A stretch of 64,000 nucleotides of DNA from assembly GCF_023091225.1 (NCBI RefSeq), contig NZ_JAHWXM010000001.1, positions 992,001-1,056,000 of the forward strand, given 5' to 3'. Positions 48,336-57,414 of the stretch are shown piece by piece (position 1 is the stretch's first letter; each line of letters opens with the position of its first letter). The stretch is from Microbacterium galbinum (GTDB lineage Bacteria; Actinomycetota; Actinomycetes; Actinomycetales; Microbacteriaceae). A program made the translations under genes and the position numbers. The notes under the pieces are model-generated. The model was given only the letters and a program-made list of their open reading frames with translations. It made no database searches and was not told the origin of the DNA.

Positions 48336-49283
48336 GTGAGCGCACCCGACCCGATCGTGACGATGATCGTCCCCGGGCGGGACATCGCCGCCTTCGCCCC
48401 CGCCGCGATCGACTCGCTGCGCGCGCAGACCGAGCCGCGCTGGCGGGCGATCCTCGTCGACGACGGTTCGACCGACGCCACCGATGATGTGTTCCGGGCG
48501 GCCGCGGCCGACGATCCGCGCTTCCGCCTGCTCCGCCGCGACGAGACTCACGGTCTCGGTGCCGCGCGGAACGCCGGACTCGAGCTCGTCGACACGCCCC
48601 TCCTCGGATTCCTCGATGCCGATGACGAACTCACCCCGACCGCGCTCGCCCGCCTCACCGGCACCCTCGCCGAGAGCGGCAGCGACTTCGTGGCGGGAGC
48701 GTACGTGCGCACGCGCGCGCAGGGTGACTCCTACGTGGCCGGCCGCGTGCAGCCCTGGGTAGCCACGGCCACGGACCCGCAGCGCCTCGGCACGACGATC
48801 CTCGACCACCCGGCCGCGTCGGCGAACATCGTGGCCTGGTCGAAGATCAGCCGCACCGACTTCTGGGGAGACCTGCGCTTCCCCGAAGGAGTCGCCTACG
48901 AGGATCAGGTCGTGGCGCAGCTGATGTACACCCGGGCGACCGCCTTCGACGTGATCCCCGATGTGGTCGCGCACTGGCGGGTCCGCGCCGACGGCACCTC
49001 GATCACGCAGGGCAAGGCTCGGCTCCCCGTGCTGCTGGACTACCTCGCGGCGTTGCGCGGCGGCATCCGCGTGCTGCAGGATGCCGGAGCGCACGACGCC
49101 GTCGCCGCCCGTCTCTCGCTCATCGTCGCGATGGATCTGCCCCCGCTCCACGAGATCGCCCGCACGCACCTCGACCCCGCCTACGCAGCGGCGGTCTCGG
49201 AGTTCGTCACCGAGATCGAGGCGCTTCCCGAGTTCGCCCACGCCTCCCCCGACCACTCGCTCACCGCCGCCCTCAGCTGGTGA
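48336..49283 (+). CDS. Family 2 glycosyltransferase
   Basis: A 315-residue GT-A fold transferase. The nucleotide-sugar part has IVPGRDIAAFAPAAIDSL, VDDGSTDAT and FLDADDELTP, where DAD is the metal/nucleotide site. No membrane helix, so it probably works at the inner membrane face on a wall or lipid acceptor. Donor and acceptor are unknown. Its start is fixed by the leaderless promoter. Confidence 0.87.
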   Translation: MSAPDPIVTMIVPGRDIAAFAPAAIDSLRAQTEPRWRAILVDDGSTDATDDVFRAAAADDPRFRLLRRDETHGLGAARNAGLELVDTPLLGFLDADDELTPTALARLTGTLAESGSDFVAGAYVRTRAQGDSYVAGRVQPWVATATDPQRLGTTILDHPAASANIVAWSKISRTDFWGDLRFPEGVAYEDQVVAQLMYTRATAFDVIPDVVAHWRVRADGTSITQGKARLPVLLDYLAALRGGIRVLQDAGAHDAVAARLSLIVAMDLPPLHEIARTHLDPAYAAAVSEFVTEIEALPEFAHASPDHSLTAALSW

Positions 49284-49299
49284 CGCACCCGGAGACCCC

Positions 49300-50070
49300 A
49301 TGACCTACCTCGACAGCCTCTTCTCGCTCACCGGACGCACGGCGATCGTCACGGGCGGCAGTTCCGGGATCGGGCGCGGGATAGCGACCGCCCTCGCCGG
49401 AGCGGGTGCGTCCACCGTGATCGTCGCCCGCGGCTCCGAGCGCATCGCCGAGACCGTTCACGCGCTGCGCGATGCCGGCGGGACCGCGGAGGGAGTGGTC
49501 GGGGACCTCAGCTCCCGCGACGGCATCCGCGCCGCCGCCGAAGACGCGGCACGACCGTTCGGTGAGCCCGACATCGTCGTGCACTCCGCCGGGATCAACA
49601 TCCGCCCGCCCTTCGCCGAGATCACGGAGGACGACTGGGACGCGACCATGACCGTCAACGCGCTCGCGCCCTTCCTGCTCGGACAGCGCTTCGCGCCCGG
49701 AATGGCGGAGCGCGGCTATGGGCGCCTCATCCACATCAGCTCACAGCAGGCGCACCGCGCCTTCGCCACGAGCGGCATCTACGGAGCATCCAAGGGTGCC
49801 GTGGAGTCCCTCATGCGCTCCGAGGCCGAGGCCTGGGGCGGCACCGGGGTGACGAGCAACACGCTCGTTCCCGGCTTCGTCCTGACACCGCTCAACGCCC
49901 GGCTGCAGCAGGATCCGCAGGCTGTCGCGAGTCTCGCCGCGCGCACGATGATCGGGCGGAACGGACTGCCCGAGGACTTCGCGGGTGCTGCGGTCTTCCT
50001 CGCCGGCGCAGGCTCGGCCTACGTGACCGGGCACTCGCTCTTCGTCGACGGCGGTCTCTCGGCGCACTGA
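49300..50070 (+). CDS. Short-chain dehydrogenase/reductase
   Basis: A 256-residue classical SDR. The NAD(P) motif is TGGSSGIGRG, the catalytic serine lies in HISSQQAH and the tyrosine/lysine pair in YGASK. FVDGGLSAH is the usual end. It resembles gluconate 5-dehydrogenase or 3-oxoacyl-ACP reductases, but the substrate is not readable. ATG 49300 has GGAG just upstream; it follows the GT2 gene by 16 bases and is probably cotranscribed. Confidence 0.87.
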   Translation: MTYLDSLFSLTGRTAIVTGGSSGIGRGIATALAGAGASTVIVARGSERIAETVHALRDAGGTAEGVVGDLSSRDGIRAAAEDAARPFGEPDIVVHSAGINIRPPFAEITEDDWDATMTVNALAPFLLGQRFAPGMAERGYGRLIHISSQQAHRAFATSGIYGASKGAVESLMRSEAEAWGGTGVTSNTLVPGFVLTPLNARLQQDPQAVASLAARTMIGRNGLPEDFAGAAVFLAGAGSAYVTGHSLFVDGGLSAH

Positions 50071-50091
50071 TCACGATCCGGTCGCGGCCGT

Positions 50092-52167
50092 TCACTCCTG
50101 CGGCGGATAGACCCGATCGTCCGTCGCGGCATCCAGGAGCGGCACGGCGGCCGTCAGCGGGACGGATGCCGTCAGCGTCTCGACCGCGTCGGCCGACACG
50201 GGGTCTTCCGGAGCGCGATCGGCCCGGCGATCGCGCAGTGCGCCGGCCACTCCGCCCGAAACGGTCATCTCGACGGCCGCCTCGGTCGCGAGCACACGGG
50301 ACGCGGCCACCTGCTGGGCGGCGAGCTCGGCGTAGAGCCCGTCGTGCGCGAGCAGCTCGGCGTGGGTACCGGACTCGACGATGCGCCCCGCCTCGAGCAC
50401 GTGGATCACGTCGGCGCCCATCACGGTCGAGAGTCGATGTGCGATCGAGATCGTCGTCCGGCCCTTCGCGGCCTCGTCGAGCGCCTCCTGCACGACGCGC
50501 TCCGACACCGTGTCGAGGGCCGACGTCGCCTCGTCGAGCAGCAGGACGGGAGGGTCTTTCAGCAGCACGCGCGCAATGGCGATGCGTTGCTTCTCGCCGC
50601 CGGACAGACGGTATCCGCGCTCGCCCACCACGGTGTCGTAGCCGTTCTCGAACCCCGAGATGATGTGATGGATGTTCGCCGCCGTGGCCGCCTCGACCAG
50701 CTCCTCCTCGCTCGCGTCGGGCTTGGCGTACAGCAGGTTCTCGCGGATGGTCGCGTGGAAGAGGTAGGTCTCCTGCGACACGATGCCCACGTCGTCGATG
50801 ATCGATTCCTGCGTGAGCGTGCGCACGTCGGCGCCGGCGAAGAGTACGGCTCCGCCGCGGGCCTCGTACAGGCGCGGAGCGAGGTAGAGCACCGTGGTCT
50901 TTCCCGCTCCGGACGGACCGACGAACGCCACGTGCTGGCCGGGCTCGGCGACGAACGAGACCCCGTCGAGGGTGGGCCGGGCGTCATCGGTCGCGTCGGG
51001 ATAACGGAACACGACCTCGCGGAACTCGACGCGCCCTCGCGGCCCCGGAGCATCCGCCACCGGGAGCGCATCGGGGGCGTCCTCGATCTCGGGCACCAGG
51101 TCGAGATACTCGAAGATGCGCGCGAACAGGGCTGAAGAGGTCTGCAGATCGAGCGAGACGCGCATCAGGCCCATGAGCGGCTGCAGGAGTCGCGCCTGCA
51201 CCGTGGTGAAGGCGACGACGGTGCCGGCGGTGATCGCGCCGGTCCCTCCCGCGATGAGGTAGCCCGAGACCAGGTAGATGATCGCCGGCACGCTCGCCAT
51301 GATGACCTGCACCACCGCGAAGAAGCCCTGGCCGCTCATCGCCCGACGCACCTGCAGGTGCACCTGGTTGCGGTTCTCGGCCTGGTAGCGCTGCGATTCC
51401 GCGCGCTGCCGGTTGAACGCCTTCGACAGCAGCATGCCCGAGACGCTCAGGGTCTCCTGCGTGATCGAGGTGAGCTCCGACAGGGACTCCTGGGTCTCGC
51501 CCGCGATCCGCGCACGCACCTGCCCGACCCGGCGTTGCACGATGATCAGGAACGGCATGAGGATGATCGCGATGAGGGTCAGACGCCAGTCGATCAGGAT
51601 CATCGCCACGAGCGAGGCGATCACGGTGACCGCATTGCCGAGGATGCTCGTGACGGTGTTCGTCAGCACACCGGAGACACCGCCGACATCGTTCTGCAGG
51701 CGCGACTGGATCACGCCGGTCTTGGTGCGGGTGAAGAACCCCAGCTCCATCGCCTGGAGGTGCTCGAACAGGCGCACCCGCAGATCTCCTGTGACGCTGT
51801 TGCCGACGGTCGAGGTGAGCCACGTCTGCGCCACGCCGAGCGCCGCGGACCCGAGGAAGAGCCCCATCATGGCGACCACGAGCCAGACCAGGAGCTCGAG
51901 GTGCGGACCGCCGCCGTCGACGGGGAAGAGCGCATCGTCGAACACGCGCTGCACGATCAGCGGCGGGATCACGGCGATGCCCGCGCCCAGCACGACGAGG
52001 ATGCCGGTCACGACGATCCGCCACTTGTAGGGGCGGAAGAGCGTCACCACTCGGGCTCCGAGGCCGCTGATGCGCGGAGCCTCGGCGTTCAGCCGGCGCT
52101 GCGCATCTTCGTCGACACCGCGGAAGCCCCCGGGATGCCTCCCACCCATTCCGCCGCCCATGCTCAT
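50092..52167 (-). CDS. ABC exporter, fused permease-ATPase
   Basis: A 691-residue half-transporter that should dimerise. An N-terminal glycine-rich stretch precedes about six helices (residues 45-340); the ATPase has GPSGAGKTT, LSGGEKQRIAIA and LLLDEATSALD. After the ATPase come about 80 extra, alanine-rich residues. It resembles lipid or multidrug exporters of the ABCB group. ATG 52167 follows TACGCT plus six bases. Confidence 0.9.
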   Translation of the reverse strand: MSMGGGMGGRHPGGFRGVDEDAQRRLNAEAPRISGLGARVVTLFRPYKWRIVVTGILVVLGAGIAVIPPLIVQRVFDDALFPVDGGGPHLELLVWLVVAMMGLFLGSAALGVAQTWLTSTVGNSVTGDLRVRLFEHLQAMELGFFTRTKTGVIQSRLQNDVGGVSGVLTNTVTSILGNAVTVIASLVAMILIDWRLTLIAIILMPFLIIVQRRVGQVRARIAGETQESLSELTSITQETLSVSGMLLSKAFNRQRAESQRYQAENRNQVHLQVRRAMSGQGFFAVVQVIMASVPAIIYLVSGYLIAGGTGAITAGTVVAFTTVQARLLQPLMGLMRVSLDLQTSSALFARIFEYLDLVPEIEDAPDALPVADAPGPRGRVEFREVVFRYPDATDDARPTLDGVSFVAEPGQHVAFVGPSGAGKTTVLYLAPRLYEARGGAVLFAGADVRTLTQESIIDDVGIVSQETYLFHATIRENLLYAKPDASEEELVEAATAANIHHIISGFENGYDTVVGERGYRLSGGEKQRIAIARVLLKDPPVLLLDEATSALDTVSERVVQEALDEAAKGRTTISIAHRLSTVMGADVIHVLEAGRIVESGTHAELLAHDGLYAELAAQQVAASRVLATEAAVEMTVSGGVAGALRDRRADRAPEDPVSADAVETLTASVPLTAAVPLLDAATDDRVYPPQE

Positions 52168-52173
52168 GAGGTC

Positions 52174-52179
52174 AGCGTA
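52174..52179 (-). promoter_or_regulatory. -10 hexamer TACGCT of the ABC exporter
   Basis: TACGCT, spacer GACCTC, ATG 52167. Confidence 0.6.
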
Positions 52180-52263
52180 GCCAGCGGTGGGGACATCGGG
52201 GTCGCGGCGTCCGCCCTCAGCAGATATATCGCCCGCTCGGAATGAAATGTCCGATCCTGTGGT

Positions 52264-52269
52264 TACGCT
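52264..52269 (+). promoter_or_regulatory. -10 hexamer TACGCT of the MFS exporter
   Basis: TACGCT would start near 52276, with a 52-base leader ending in GGAGG before ATG 52328. Confidence 0.45.
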
Positions 52270-52327
52270 GAATGATCCTGGCGCACTCGCGCACCGTTCT
52301 CTCTCTTTCCTGTGCCCTGGAGGCCGT

Positions 52328-53806
52328 ATGTCTGCCGTCGACACCGGGTCGATCCCGACCACCGCTCCCGCCGACGGGACGATCGCGCGTTCCGACATGC
52401 GGGTGATCTGGCTGCTCCTGGTCGCCGCGTTCGTGGCGATCCTCAACGAGACCACTATGGGGATCGCGATCCCCCACCTCAACACCGACCTCGGCATCCC
52501 GCCCGAGCTCGGTCAGTGGCTCACCAGCGCCTTCATGCTCACCATGGCCGTCGTGATCCCGACGACCGGGTTCATCCTTCAGCGCTTCACGACGCGTCAG
52601 GTGTTCATCGCCGCGATGATCTCGTTCTCGCTCGGCACCCTGGTGTCGCTGATCGCCCCCGGTTTCGCCGTGCTGCTCGTCGGCCGCGTGATCCAGGCCG
52701 TCGGCACGGGAATCATGATGCCGCTGCTCATGACGACGATCATGAACGTCGTGCCCCCGCAGTCGCGCGGGCGCATGATGGGTCGCGTCGGCATGGTGAT
52801 CTCCCTCGCTCCCGCGACGGGCCCCGTGCTCGCGGGCGCCGTGCTCGAGGTGTTCAACTGGCGCGCGCTGTTCGCGATCATCCTTCCGATCGCCCTGATC
52901 GCCCTCGCCATGGGCATCCGCTGGATGACGAACCTCGGCGAGACGCGCCGTATGCCCCTCGACGTTGTCTCCATCCCGCTCGCCGCTCTCGGCTTCGGTG
53001 GAATCGTGTTCGGCATCAGCCAGCTCGGCGGCGAGGGCGCCGGAGCCGGTGCGACAACGGGCGTCATCGCGCTCGTCGTGGGCGTCGTCTCGCTCGGGCT
53101 GTTCGTCTGGCGTCAGCTCGTGCTCCAGCGCGTCGACGACGCGCTGCTCGACCTGCGCGTCTTCCGTTCGACGAACTTCACCTTCTCGGTGATCATCATG
53201 TCGATCCTCGCGCTGTCGATGTTCGGAACGCTCACGCTGCTCCCGCAGTACCTGCAGAACGTCGTCGGACTCGAGTCCTTCTCCGCGGGCCTCATCCTGC
53301 TCCCCGGTTCGGTGCTGATGGGTCTGCTCGGCCCGATCATGGGTCGCGTGTACGACGCGCGCGGCACGCGCCCGCTGCTGATCCCCGGCACGATCCTGGT
53401 CTCTGCCGCGCTGTTCTTCTACTCGACCGTCAGCGAGCACACCGAGTGGTGGGTGCTGGTGATCGTGCAGGCCGTGATGTCGGTCGGCCTCGCGATGTCG
53501 TTCACGCCTCTGTTCTCGGCATCGCTCGGTTCACTGCAGCGTTCGCTCTACTCGCATGGCTCGGCCGTGCTCAACACCATGCAGCAGGTGGCGGGGGCGG
53601 CCGGTGTCGCGGTGTTGCTCGTCACCTACTCGGCGATCCTGCACTCGGGCGAGGAGCAGGGTCTCTCGACCGCACTGGCCGGTGCACCGGGCGCGCGCAT
53701 GGCGTTCCTGATCGCGGCCATCATCTCGCTCGCGGCCGTGGCGTTGAGCCCGTTCGTCCGGAAGCCGGCCGACGACGCCGGCGGAGAGTTCCACGGCGGA
53801 CACTGA
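52328..53806 (+). CDS. MFS multidrug exporter, DHA2 family
   Basis: A 492-residue transporter with about 14 helices. ETTMGIAIPHLNTDLG is the first-helix motif of DHA2 proteins and LAPATGPVLAG is the antiporter motif C. It should export drugs or metabolites by proton antiport. It is divergent from the ABC exporter, with 160 bases between starts, making a double-exporter locus. Confidence 0.92.
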   Translation: MSAVDTGSIPTTAPADGTIARSDMRVIWLLLVAAFVAILNETTMGIAIPHLNTDLGIPPELGQWLTSAFMLTMAVVIPTTGFILQRFTTRQVFIAAMISFSLGTLVSLIAPGFAVLLVGRVIQAVGTGIMMPLLMTTIMNVVPPQSRGRMMGRVGMVISLAPATGPVLAGAVLEVFNWRALFAIILPIALIALAMGIRWMTNLGETRRMPLDVVSIPLAALGFGGIVFGISQLGGEGAGAGATTGVIALVVGVVSLGLFVWRQLVLQRVDDALLDLRVFRSTNFTFSVIIMSILALSMFGTLTLLPQYLQNVVGLESFSAGLILLPGSVLMGLLGPIMGRVYDARGTRPLLIPGTILVSAALFFYSTVSEHTEWWVLVIVQAVMSVGLAMSFTPLFSASLGSLQRSLYSHGSAVLNTMQQVAGAAGVAVLLVTYSAILHSGEEQGLSTALAGAPGARMAFLIAAIISLAAVALSPFVRKPADDAGGEFHGGH

Positions 53807-53829
53807 CGCCGCATGGCGGCGTCTGGCGC

Positions 53830-53979
53830 TTATCCCGTCTTCTTCGGAGCGGGGAAGTGGCAGACGCCGCCGCTGCAGAGGCCCGCGGCTTCCCCGTCGA
53901 GAAGGTTGAGGGTTCCGGGCAGAGGTGCCAGCCCGAGGGCGGCGTCCTGCTCGGTGGTGTCTCCCTGCTGATCGGTCAT
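53830..53979 (-). CDS. 49-residue peptide with C-x4-C motif
   Basis: A small open frame beginning MTDQQGDTTEQDAALG and continuing with PLPGTLNLLDGEAAGLC, then SGGVCHFPAPKKTG. Two cysteines form a CSGGVC motif near the C-terminus. It resembles short conserved actinobacterial proteins of unknown role that share the LNLLDG...GLCSGG pattern; that recall is moderate. The start is supported by TACGAT, six bases, ATG 53979. It converges with the MFS exporter. Confidence 0.72.
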   Translation of the reverse strand: MTDQQGDTTEQDAALGLAPLPGTLNLLDGEAAGLCSGGVCHFPAPKKTG

Positions 53980-53985
53980 CCCTCG

Positions 53986-53991
53986 ATCGTA
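53986..53991 (-). promoter_or_regulatory. -10 hexamer TACGAT of the small Cys peptide
   Basis: TACGAT, spacer CGAGGG, ATG 53979. Confidence 0.55.
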
Positions 53992-54089
53992 CGCCTGTCC
54001 TGAGGCAGCGGCGTCGATCCGGGTGTTGCGTCGCGCCCGCGCGGCGTAACGTTCGCTGTGGACACGAGAGTCGAGGCGAAGGAGCAGCG

Positions 54090-54695
54090 ATGATCATCAC
54101 TCCCCCGGATGCGGCATCCGTCGCGGGGCACGCCGCCGAGATGTACGCCGACGACATAGCCGAAGACGGATTCGTCTACGTCCACACCCAGGCGATGGCG
54201 ATCAATCCCGAGGCGCACGCCGCCTTCGAAGAGCTGATACGGGCCGTCGTGCCGTCGATCGGCGTGCGGGTCTACGAGGCTGCGACCCTCGGCGCCGCAC
54301 GCGCGATCGGTTCGACGCACTGTCTGCTGGCGCACGGTCGACGCGCTCTCGCCGTCGGGGTGCTCGACGAGGCCGGCCTGGCGGCGTTCACGGCTCACGA
54401 CGATCGCGGATTCGGCCCGGCCGAGCAGGCGGTCGTGCGCTACTCGGCCCGCCTGTCGACCACACCCCGGGCGATGACGGATGCCGATTCCCAGGAGCTG
54501 CGCGATCTCGGGTTCACCGATCGGCAGATCGTCGACATCACGCTCGCGGCGTCACTCCGCAACTATTTCAGCCGCGCACTGCAGGCCCTCGCGGTGCCCG
54601 TCGACGCCGTGCCGGGGCTTCCCCCGGGTACGGCGGCCGCTCTCATCCGCCTCGCCGGCGACTCCGAGGCATCCTCGTCGCCAGCGGACGGATAG
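54090..54695 (+). CDS. Carboxymuconolactone decarboxylase / AhpD-like protein
   Basis: A 201-residue alpha-helical protein of the AhpD/CMD superfamily (peroxidase-related type). The active-site region reads ARAIGSTHCLLAHGRRAL, with a single cysteine and a histidine and not the CxxC redox pair of AhpD. The rest (VVRYSARLSTTPRAMTDAD; FTDRQIVDITLAASL) is typical. It may be a thiol peroxidase-related enzyme. ATG 54090 has AAGGAG nearby. Confidence 0.83.
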   Translation: MIITPPDAASVAGHAAEMYADDIAEDGFVYVHTQAMAINPEAHAAFEELIRAVVPSIGVRVYEAATLGAARAIGSTHCLLAHGRRALAVGVLDEAGLAAFTAHDDRGFGPAEQAVVRYSARLSTTPRAMTDADSQELRDLGFTDRQIVDITLAASLRNYFSRALQALAVPVDAVPGLPPGTAAALIRLAGDSEASSSPADG

Positions 54696-54705
54696 CCGCT
54701 CCCCC

Positions 54706-54711
54706 TACGGT
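54706..54711 (+). promoter_or_regulatory. -10 hexamer TACGGT of the acyltransferase gene
   Basis: TACGGT, spacer GGAGAG, ATG 54718. Confidence 0.5.
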
Positions 54712-54717
54712 GGAGAG

Positions 54718-55308
54718 ATGATCACGCGTTCGATAGCCCGTCTCTTCTGGGCCCTCAGCCGTTGGACGCTCGTCGGGCGCGACGCCGTCCCCACGCGGCC
54801 CACGATCCTCATCGGAGCACCGCACACCTCGAACTGGGACTTCGTCCTCATGCTCGCGATCGCCTGGCGGCTCGGGATCGATGTGCACTGGCTCGGCAAG
54901 AAGAGCCTCTTCCGCGGCTGGAAAGGCCCGATCATGCGACGACTCGGCGGTGTCCCCGTCGATCGCGAGAACCCGGGGCGGGTCGTGTCCGACGTCGTCG
55001 GCCAGGTGCATGCGGGCGAGGTCTTCGGTCTCGTCATCACGCCGGACGGCACGCGCGGGGGCAACGACTTCTGGAAGTCGGGTTTCTACCGCATCGCGAC
55101 CGAGACCGGGATGCCGCTGACGCTCGGTTTCGTCGACCGAACGACCATGACGACGGGGCTCGGCCCGACGATCGAAGTCACCGGCGACGTGCGCTCCGAC
55201 ATGGACCGAATCCGCGCCTTCTACGCCGACAAGGCGGGCGTGCGCCCGGAACGCCGCACCGAACCGCGCCTGCGCGAGGAGCAGCCGACCGATACGCCCA
55301 TCGGCTGA
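54718..55308 (+). CDS. 1-acyl-glycerol-3-phosphate acyltransferase-like (PlsC)
   Basis: A 196-residue PlsC-superfamily acyltransferase. The catalytic HX4D is PHTSNWD and the substrate motif is ITPDGTRGGNDFWKSGFYRIA. It is short compared with true PlsC, and lacks a clear second membrane segment, so it may acylate another lipid. It sits alone on its own promoter. Confidence 0.86.
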   Translation: MITRSIARLFWALSRWTLVGRDAVPTRPTILIGAPHTSNWDFVLMLAIAWRLGIDVHWLGKKSLFRGWKGPIMRRLGGVPVDRENPGRVVSDVVGQVHAGEVFGLVITPDGTRGGNDFWKSGFYRIATETGMPLTLGFVDRTTMTTGLGPTIEVTGDVRSDMDRIRAFYADKAGVRPERRTEPRLREEQPTDTPIG

Positions 55309-55312
55309 GGAA

Positions 55313-55519
55313 TCACTCCTCGGATGCCTCGACCTCGGCGCGCGCATAGTCGAGGTCGTCGTCCGACAGCGTCTCCTGCATGCCGACCACCGCACCGGTG
55401 ATCTCGCGGATCTCCTCGCGCACGGCGTCGGTGAGGTGAGGGAGGTCACCGTCGAGCAGGGTGCGTCGCGCGTCGATGGAGAGCTGCGGCCACCAGTCGC
55501 GGATCGGTGGAAGAGTCAT
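55313..55519 (-). CDS. Small conserved hypothetical protein
   Basis: A 68-residue acidic protein starting MTLPPIRDWWPQLSIDARRT, with no recognisable catalytic motif. Similar short proteins with the RDWWP and LSIDA pattern seem to occur in related Microbacteriaceae, but I cannot assign a function. ATG 55519 is four bases before the next upstream start region with GGTGGAAGAG-like purines on the plus strand only, so its Shine-Dalgarno is weak. Confidence 0.6.
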   Translation of the reverse strand: MTLPPIRDWWPQLSIDARRTLLDGDLPHLTDAVREEIREITGAVVGMQETLSDDDLDYARAEVEASEE

Positions 55520-55573
55520 GCGGTCATTCTCCCCTTCGGGTCGCGCGTCTGGACAGGCATCCGACCCAATCGA

Positions 55574-55579
55574 CAGACT
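55574..55579 (+). promoter_or_regulatory. -10 hexamer CAGACT of the DUF6328 gene
   Basis: CAGACT, spacer GAGTCC, ATG 55586. Confidence 0.45.
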
Positions 55580-55585
55580 GAGTCC

Positions 55586-56098
55586 ATGAGTGCTGCGTCC
55601 GAGTTCGACGACCGTGCGGATGGTCGCGACGAGACCCCCAACGAGCGGGCTGATCGCAACTGGGACGAGTTGCTGCAGGAACTGCGGGTGATGCAGACCG
55701 GCACGCAGATCCTCACGGGATTCCTGCTCGCCGTCGCCTTCCAGCCGCGCTTCACCGACATGGACGAGCTGCAGCGCGATCTGTACGTCGTGCTGGTGGC
55801 GCTGGCCGCGATCGCCACGATCCTCGCCCTCGCGCCTGTGGGGATGCACCGCGCTTTCTTCGGCCGACGGCGCAAACCCGAACTCGTGCACATCGCCGCG
55901 CGCATCGTGAAGATCGATCTCCTCGTCATTGGAGCGCTGACGATCGGGGTGACCACTCTCATCGTCGACTTCACCGTGAATCGCACCGCGGGTCTCATCG
56001 CCCTCGTCGCCGCGGTCGTCGCGGTCGGTGCCCTGTGGGTCGTTCTCCCGCGCATCATCCGCAACTCGGTGCGGCCGGGCGACAGCCCGAAGGACTGA
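55586..56098 (+). CDS. DUF6328 membrane protein
   Basis: A 170-residue protein with four membrane helices after a charged N-terminus. The stretch NWDELLQELRVMQTGTQILTG is the hallmark of DUF6328 proteins, sometimes mislabelled as sodium:proton antiporters. Function unknown. Confidence 0.82.
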   Translation: MSAASEFDDRADGRDETPNERADRNWDELLQELRVMQTGTQILTGFLLAVAFQPRFTDMDELQRDLYVVLVALAAIATILALAPVGMHRAFFGRRRKPELVHIAARIVKIDLLVIGALTIGVTTLIVDFTVNRTAGLIALVAAVVAVGALWVVLPRIIRNSVRPGDSPKD

Positions 56099-56155
56099 CC
56101 CGACCGCACCCCGACGCGCCGCTCCCCTGACGCGCGGCCGTGCGGATCGCTCCCT

Positions 56156-56710
56156 TCAGCGCCCCGCAGGCTCTCGGTTCTCCGCACTCACCATCCAGGC
56201 GAACTGCTCGAGGCGTTCGATGATGGCGTGGAGAAGATCTGCGGAGGTCGGGTCCTCGTCGTCGACGGCATCGTGCACATCGCGCAGTGTGCCGACCGTG
56301 GCCTCGAGGCGCTCGGTGATGAGGTCGACCGTCTCGGTGGTCGACACCTCTCCCGCCGGGAACTCCGGGAGAGAGGTCGCTGCGGCGATCGTGGCGCTCC
56401 GGCCGTCCGGCACGGCGTGCAGTGCACGCATGCGCTCGGCGATCGTGTCGCTGAATGCTCGCGCGTCGTCGATGATCTCGTCGAGCTGGCGGTGCATGTC
56501 GCGGAAGTTCCGACCGACGACGTTCCAGTGCGCCTGCTTCCCCTGCAGGGAGAGTTCGAGCAGATCGACGAGCACGGCCTGCAGATTCGCCGCCAGCGTC
56601 GACGAGGCGGTGAAGCCCTTCTCCGCGTTCTGGGTGCGCGTCGTCTTCGCGCCGCGCTTACTCGTGCCGGTCTTCTTCGCGGCCGACGTGGACGTGGTCT
56701 TGCTTGCCAT
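56156..56710 (-). CDS. dps: Dps-family DNA-binding ferritin
   Basis: A 184-residue Dps that stores iron and protects DNA in starvation and oxidative stress. The ferroxidase site is in KQAHWNVVGRNFRDMHRQLD and the following DDARAF region. The first 30 residues are lysine-rich (KTTSTSAAKKTGTSKRGAK) and likely bind DNA. ATG 56710 has AGGAGG upstream. Confidence 0.93.
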   Translation of the reverse strand: MASKTTSTSAAKKTGTSKRGAKTTRTQNAEKGFTASSTLAANLQAVLVDLLELSLQGKQAHWNVVGRNFRDMHRQLDEIIDDARAFSDTIAERMRALHAVPDGRSATIAAATSLPEFPAGEVSTTETVDLITERLEATVGTLRDVHDAVDDEDPTSADLLHAIIERLEQFAWMVSAENREPAGR

Positions 56711-56764
56711 TTTCTGACCTCCTGAAGGCGAACGTATCGTTCACCATCCGCCTTTCCGAGGGGG

Positions 56765-56794
56765 TTGACACCCCGGCACGGCAACACCGAACGT
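56765..56794 (+). promoter_or_regulatory. Promoter of the GNAT gene
   Basis: TTGACA at 56765 and GAACGT at 56789 are 18 bases apart; six bases later is GTG 56801. Confidence 0.45.
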
Positions 56795-56800
56795 AGGCAG

Positions 56801-57307
56801 GTGACCGCACGAGAAAAGACATCGCAGAATCATCCGCACGAGGGCGCGACCCTCGAGATCTCCCCTCTTCGGGAGGAGGACGCCGGTGAAGTGCTCACGA
56901 TTCAGCGCGCCGCGTTCGTCTCGGAGGCGCAGATCTACGGCAGCGCCGACATGCCGCCGCTGACGCAGACCCTCGACGAAATGCGCGCGGAACTCGCCGC
57001 GGGCGAGGGTTTCGCCGCCCGTCTCGACGGTCGGGTGGTCGGTGCGATCCGCTTCCGAGACGGCACCGACCTCCTCCTGATCGGACGGATCGCGATCGCC
57101 CCCGATATGCAGGGGGAAGGAATCGGACGGGCGCTCCTGGAAGCAGCCGAGCAGGCATCGGCGGCCCCGGAGGCCGAACTGTTCACCGGCAGCCTGAGCG
57201 AGGCGAACATCCGCCTGTACGAGGCGTGCGGCTACGTGGAGAGCGAGAGGATCCCCGACGGGGACGGGACCGAGCAGGTGTTCCTGCGAAAGCTGTTGCC
57301 CAGGTGA
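56801..57307 (+). CDS. GNAT-family N-acetyltransferase
   Basis: A 168-residue GNAT enzyme. The acetyl-CoA motif is IAIAPDMQGEGIGRALLEAA; the C-terminal NIRLYEACGYVE is typical. The acceptor is unknown. GTG 56801 is preferred by promoter geometry over the in-frame TTG at 56765, which is the -35 box itself. Confidence 0.85.
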   Translation: MTAREKTSQNHPHEGATLEISPLREEDAGEVLTIQRAAFVSEAQIYGSADMPPLTQTLDEMRAELAAGEGFAARLDGRVVGAIRFRDGTDLLLIGRIAIAPDMQGEGIGRALLEAAEQASAAPEAELFTGSLSEANIRLYEACGYVESERIPDGDGTEQVFLRKLLPR

Positions 57308-57414
57308 GAGGTTCCTCCGAACCGGCGCGTCGAGGTTGAAAGCGCGTCCCCGTTTCGGCATCGTGGCCCGGACACGTCGCGACCGCGGCGTGCCCCAACC
57401 GGAAGGAGAGTCTC

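Noticed and set aside
53820-54157. Larger reading frames overlapping the 49-residue peptide
   Set aside because: They lack promoters and family similarity, and overlap the MFS and CMD genes antisense.
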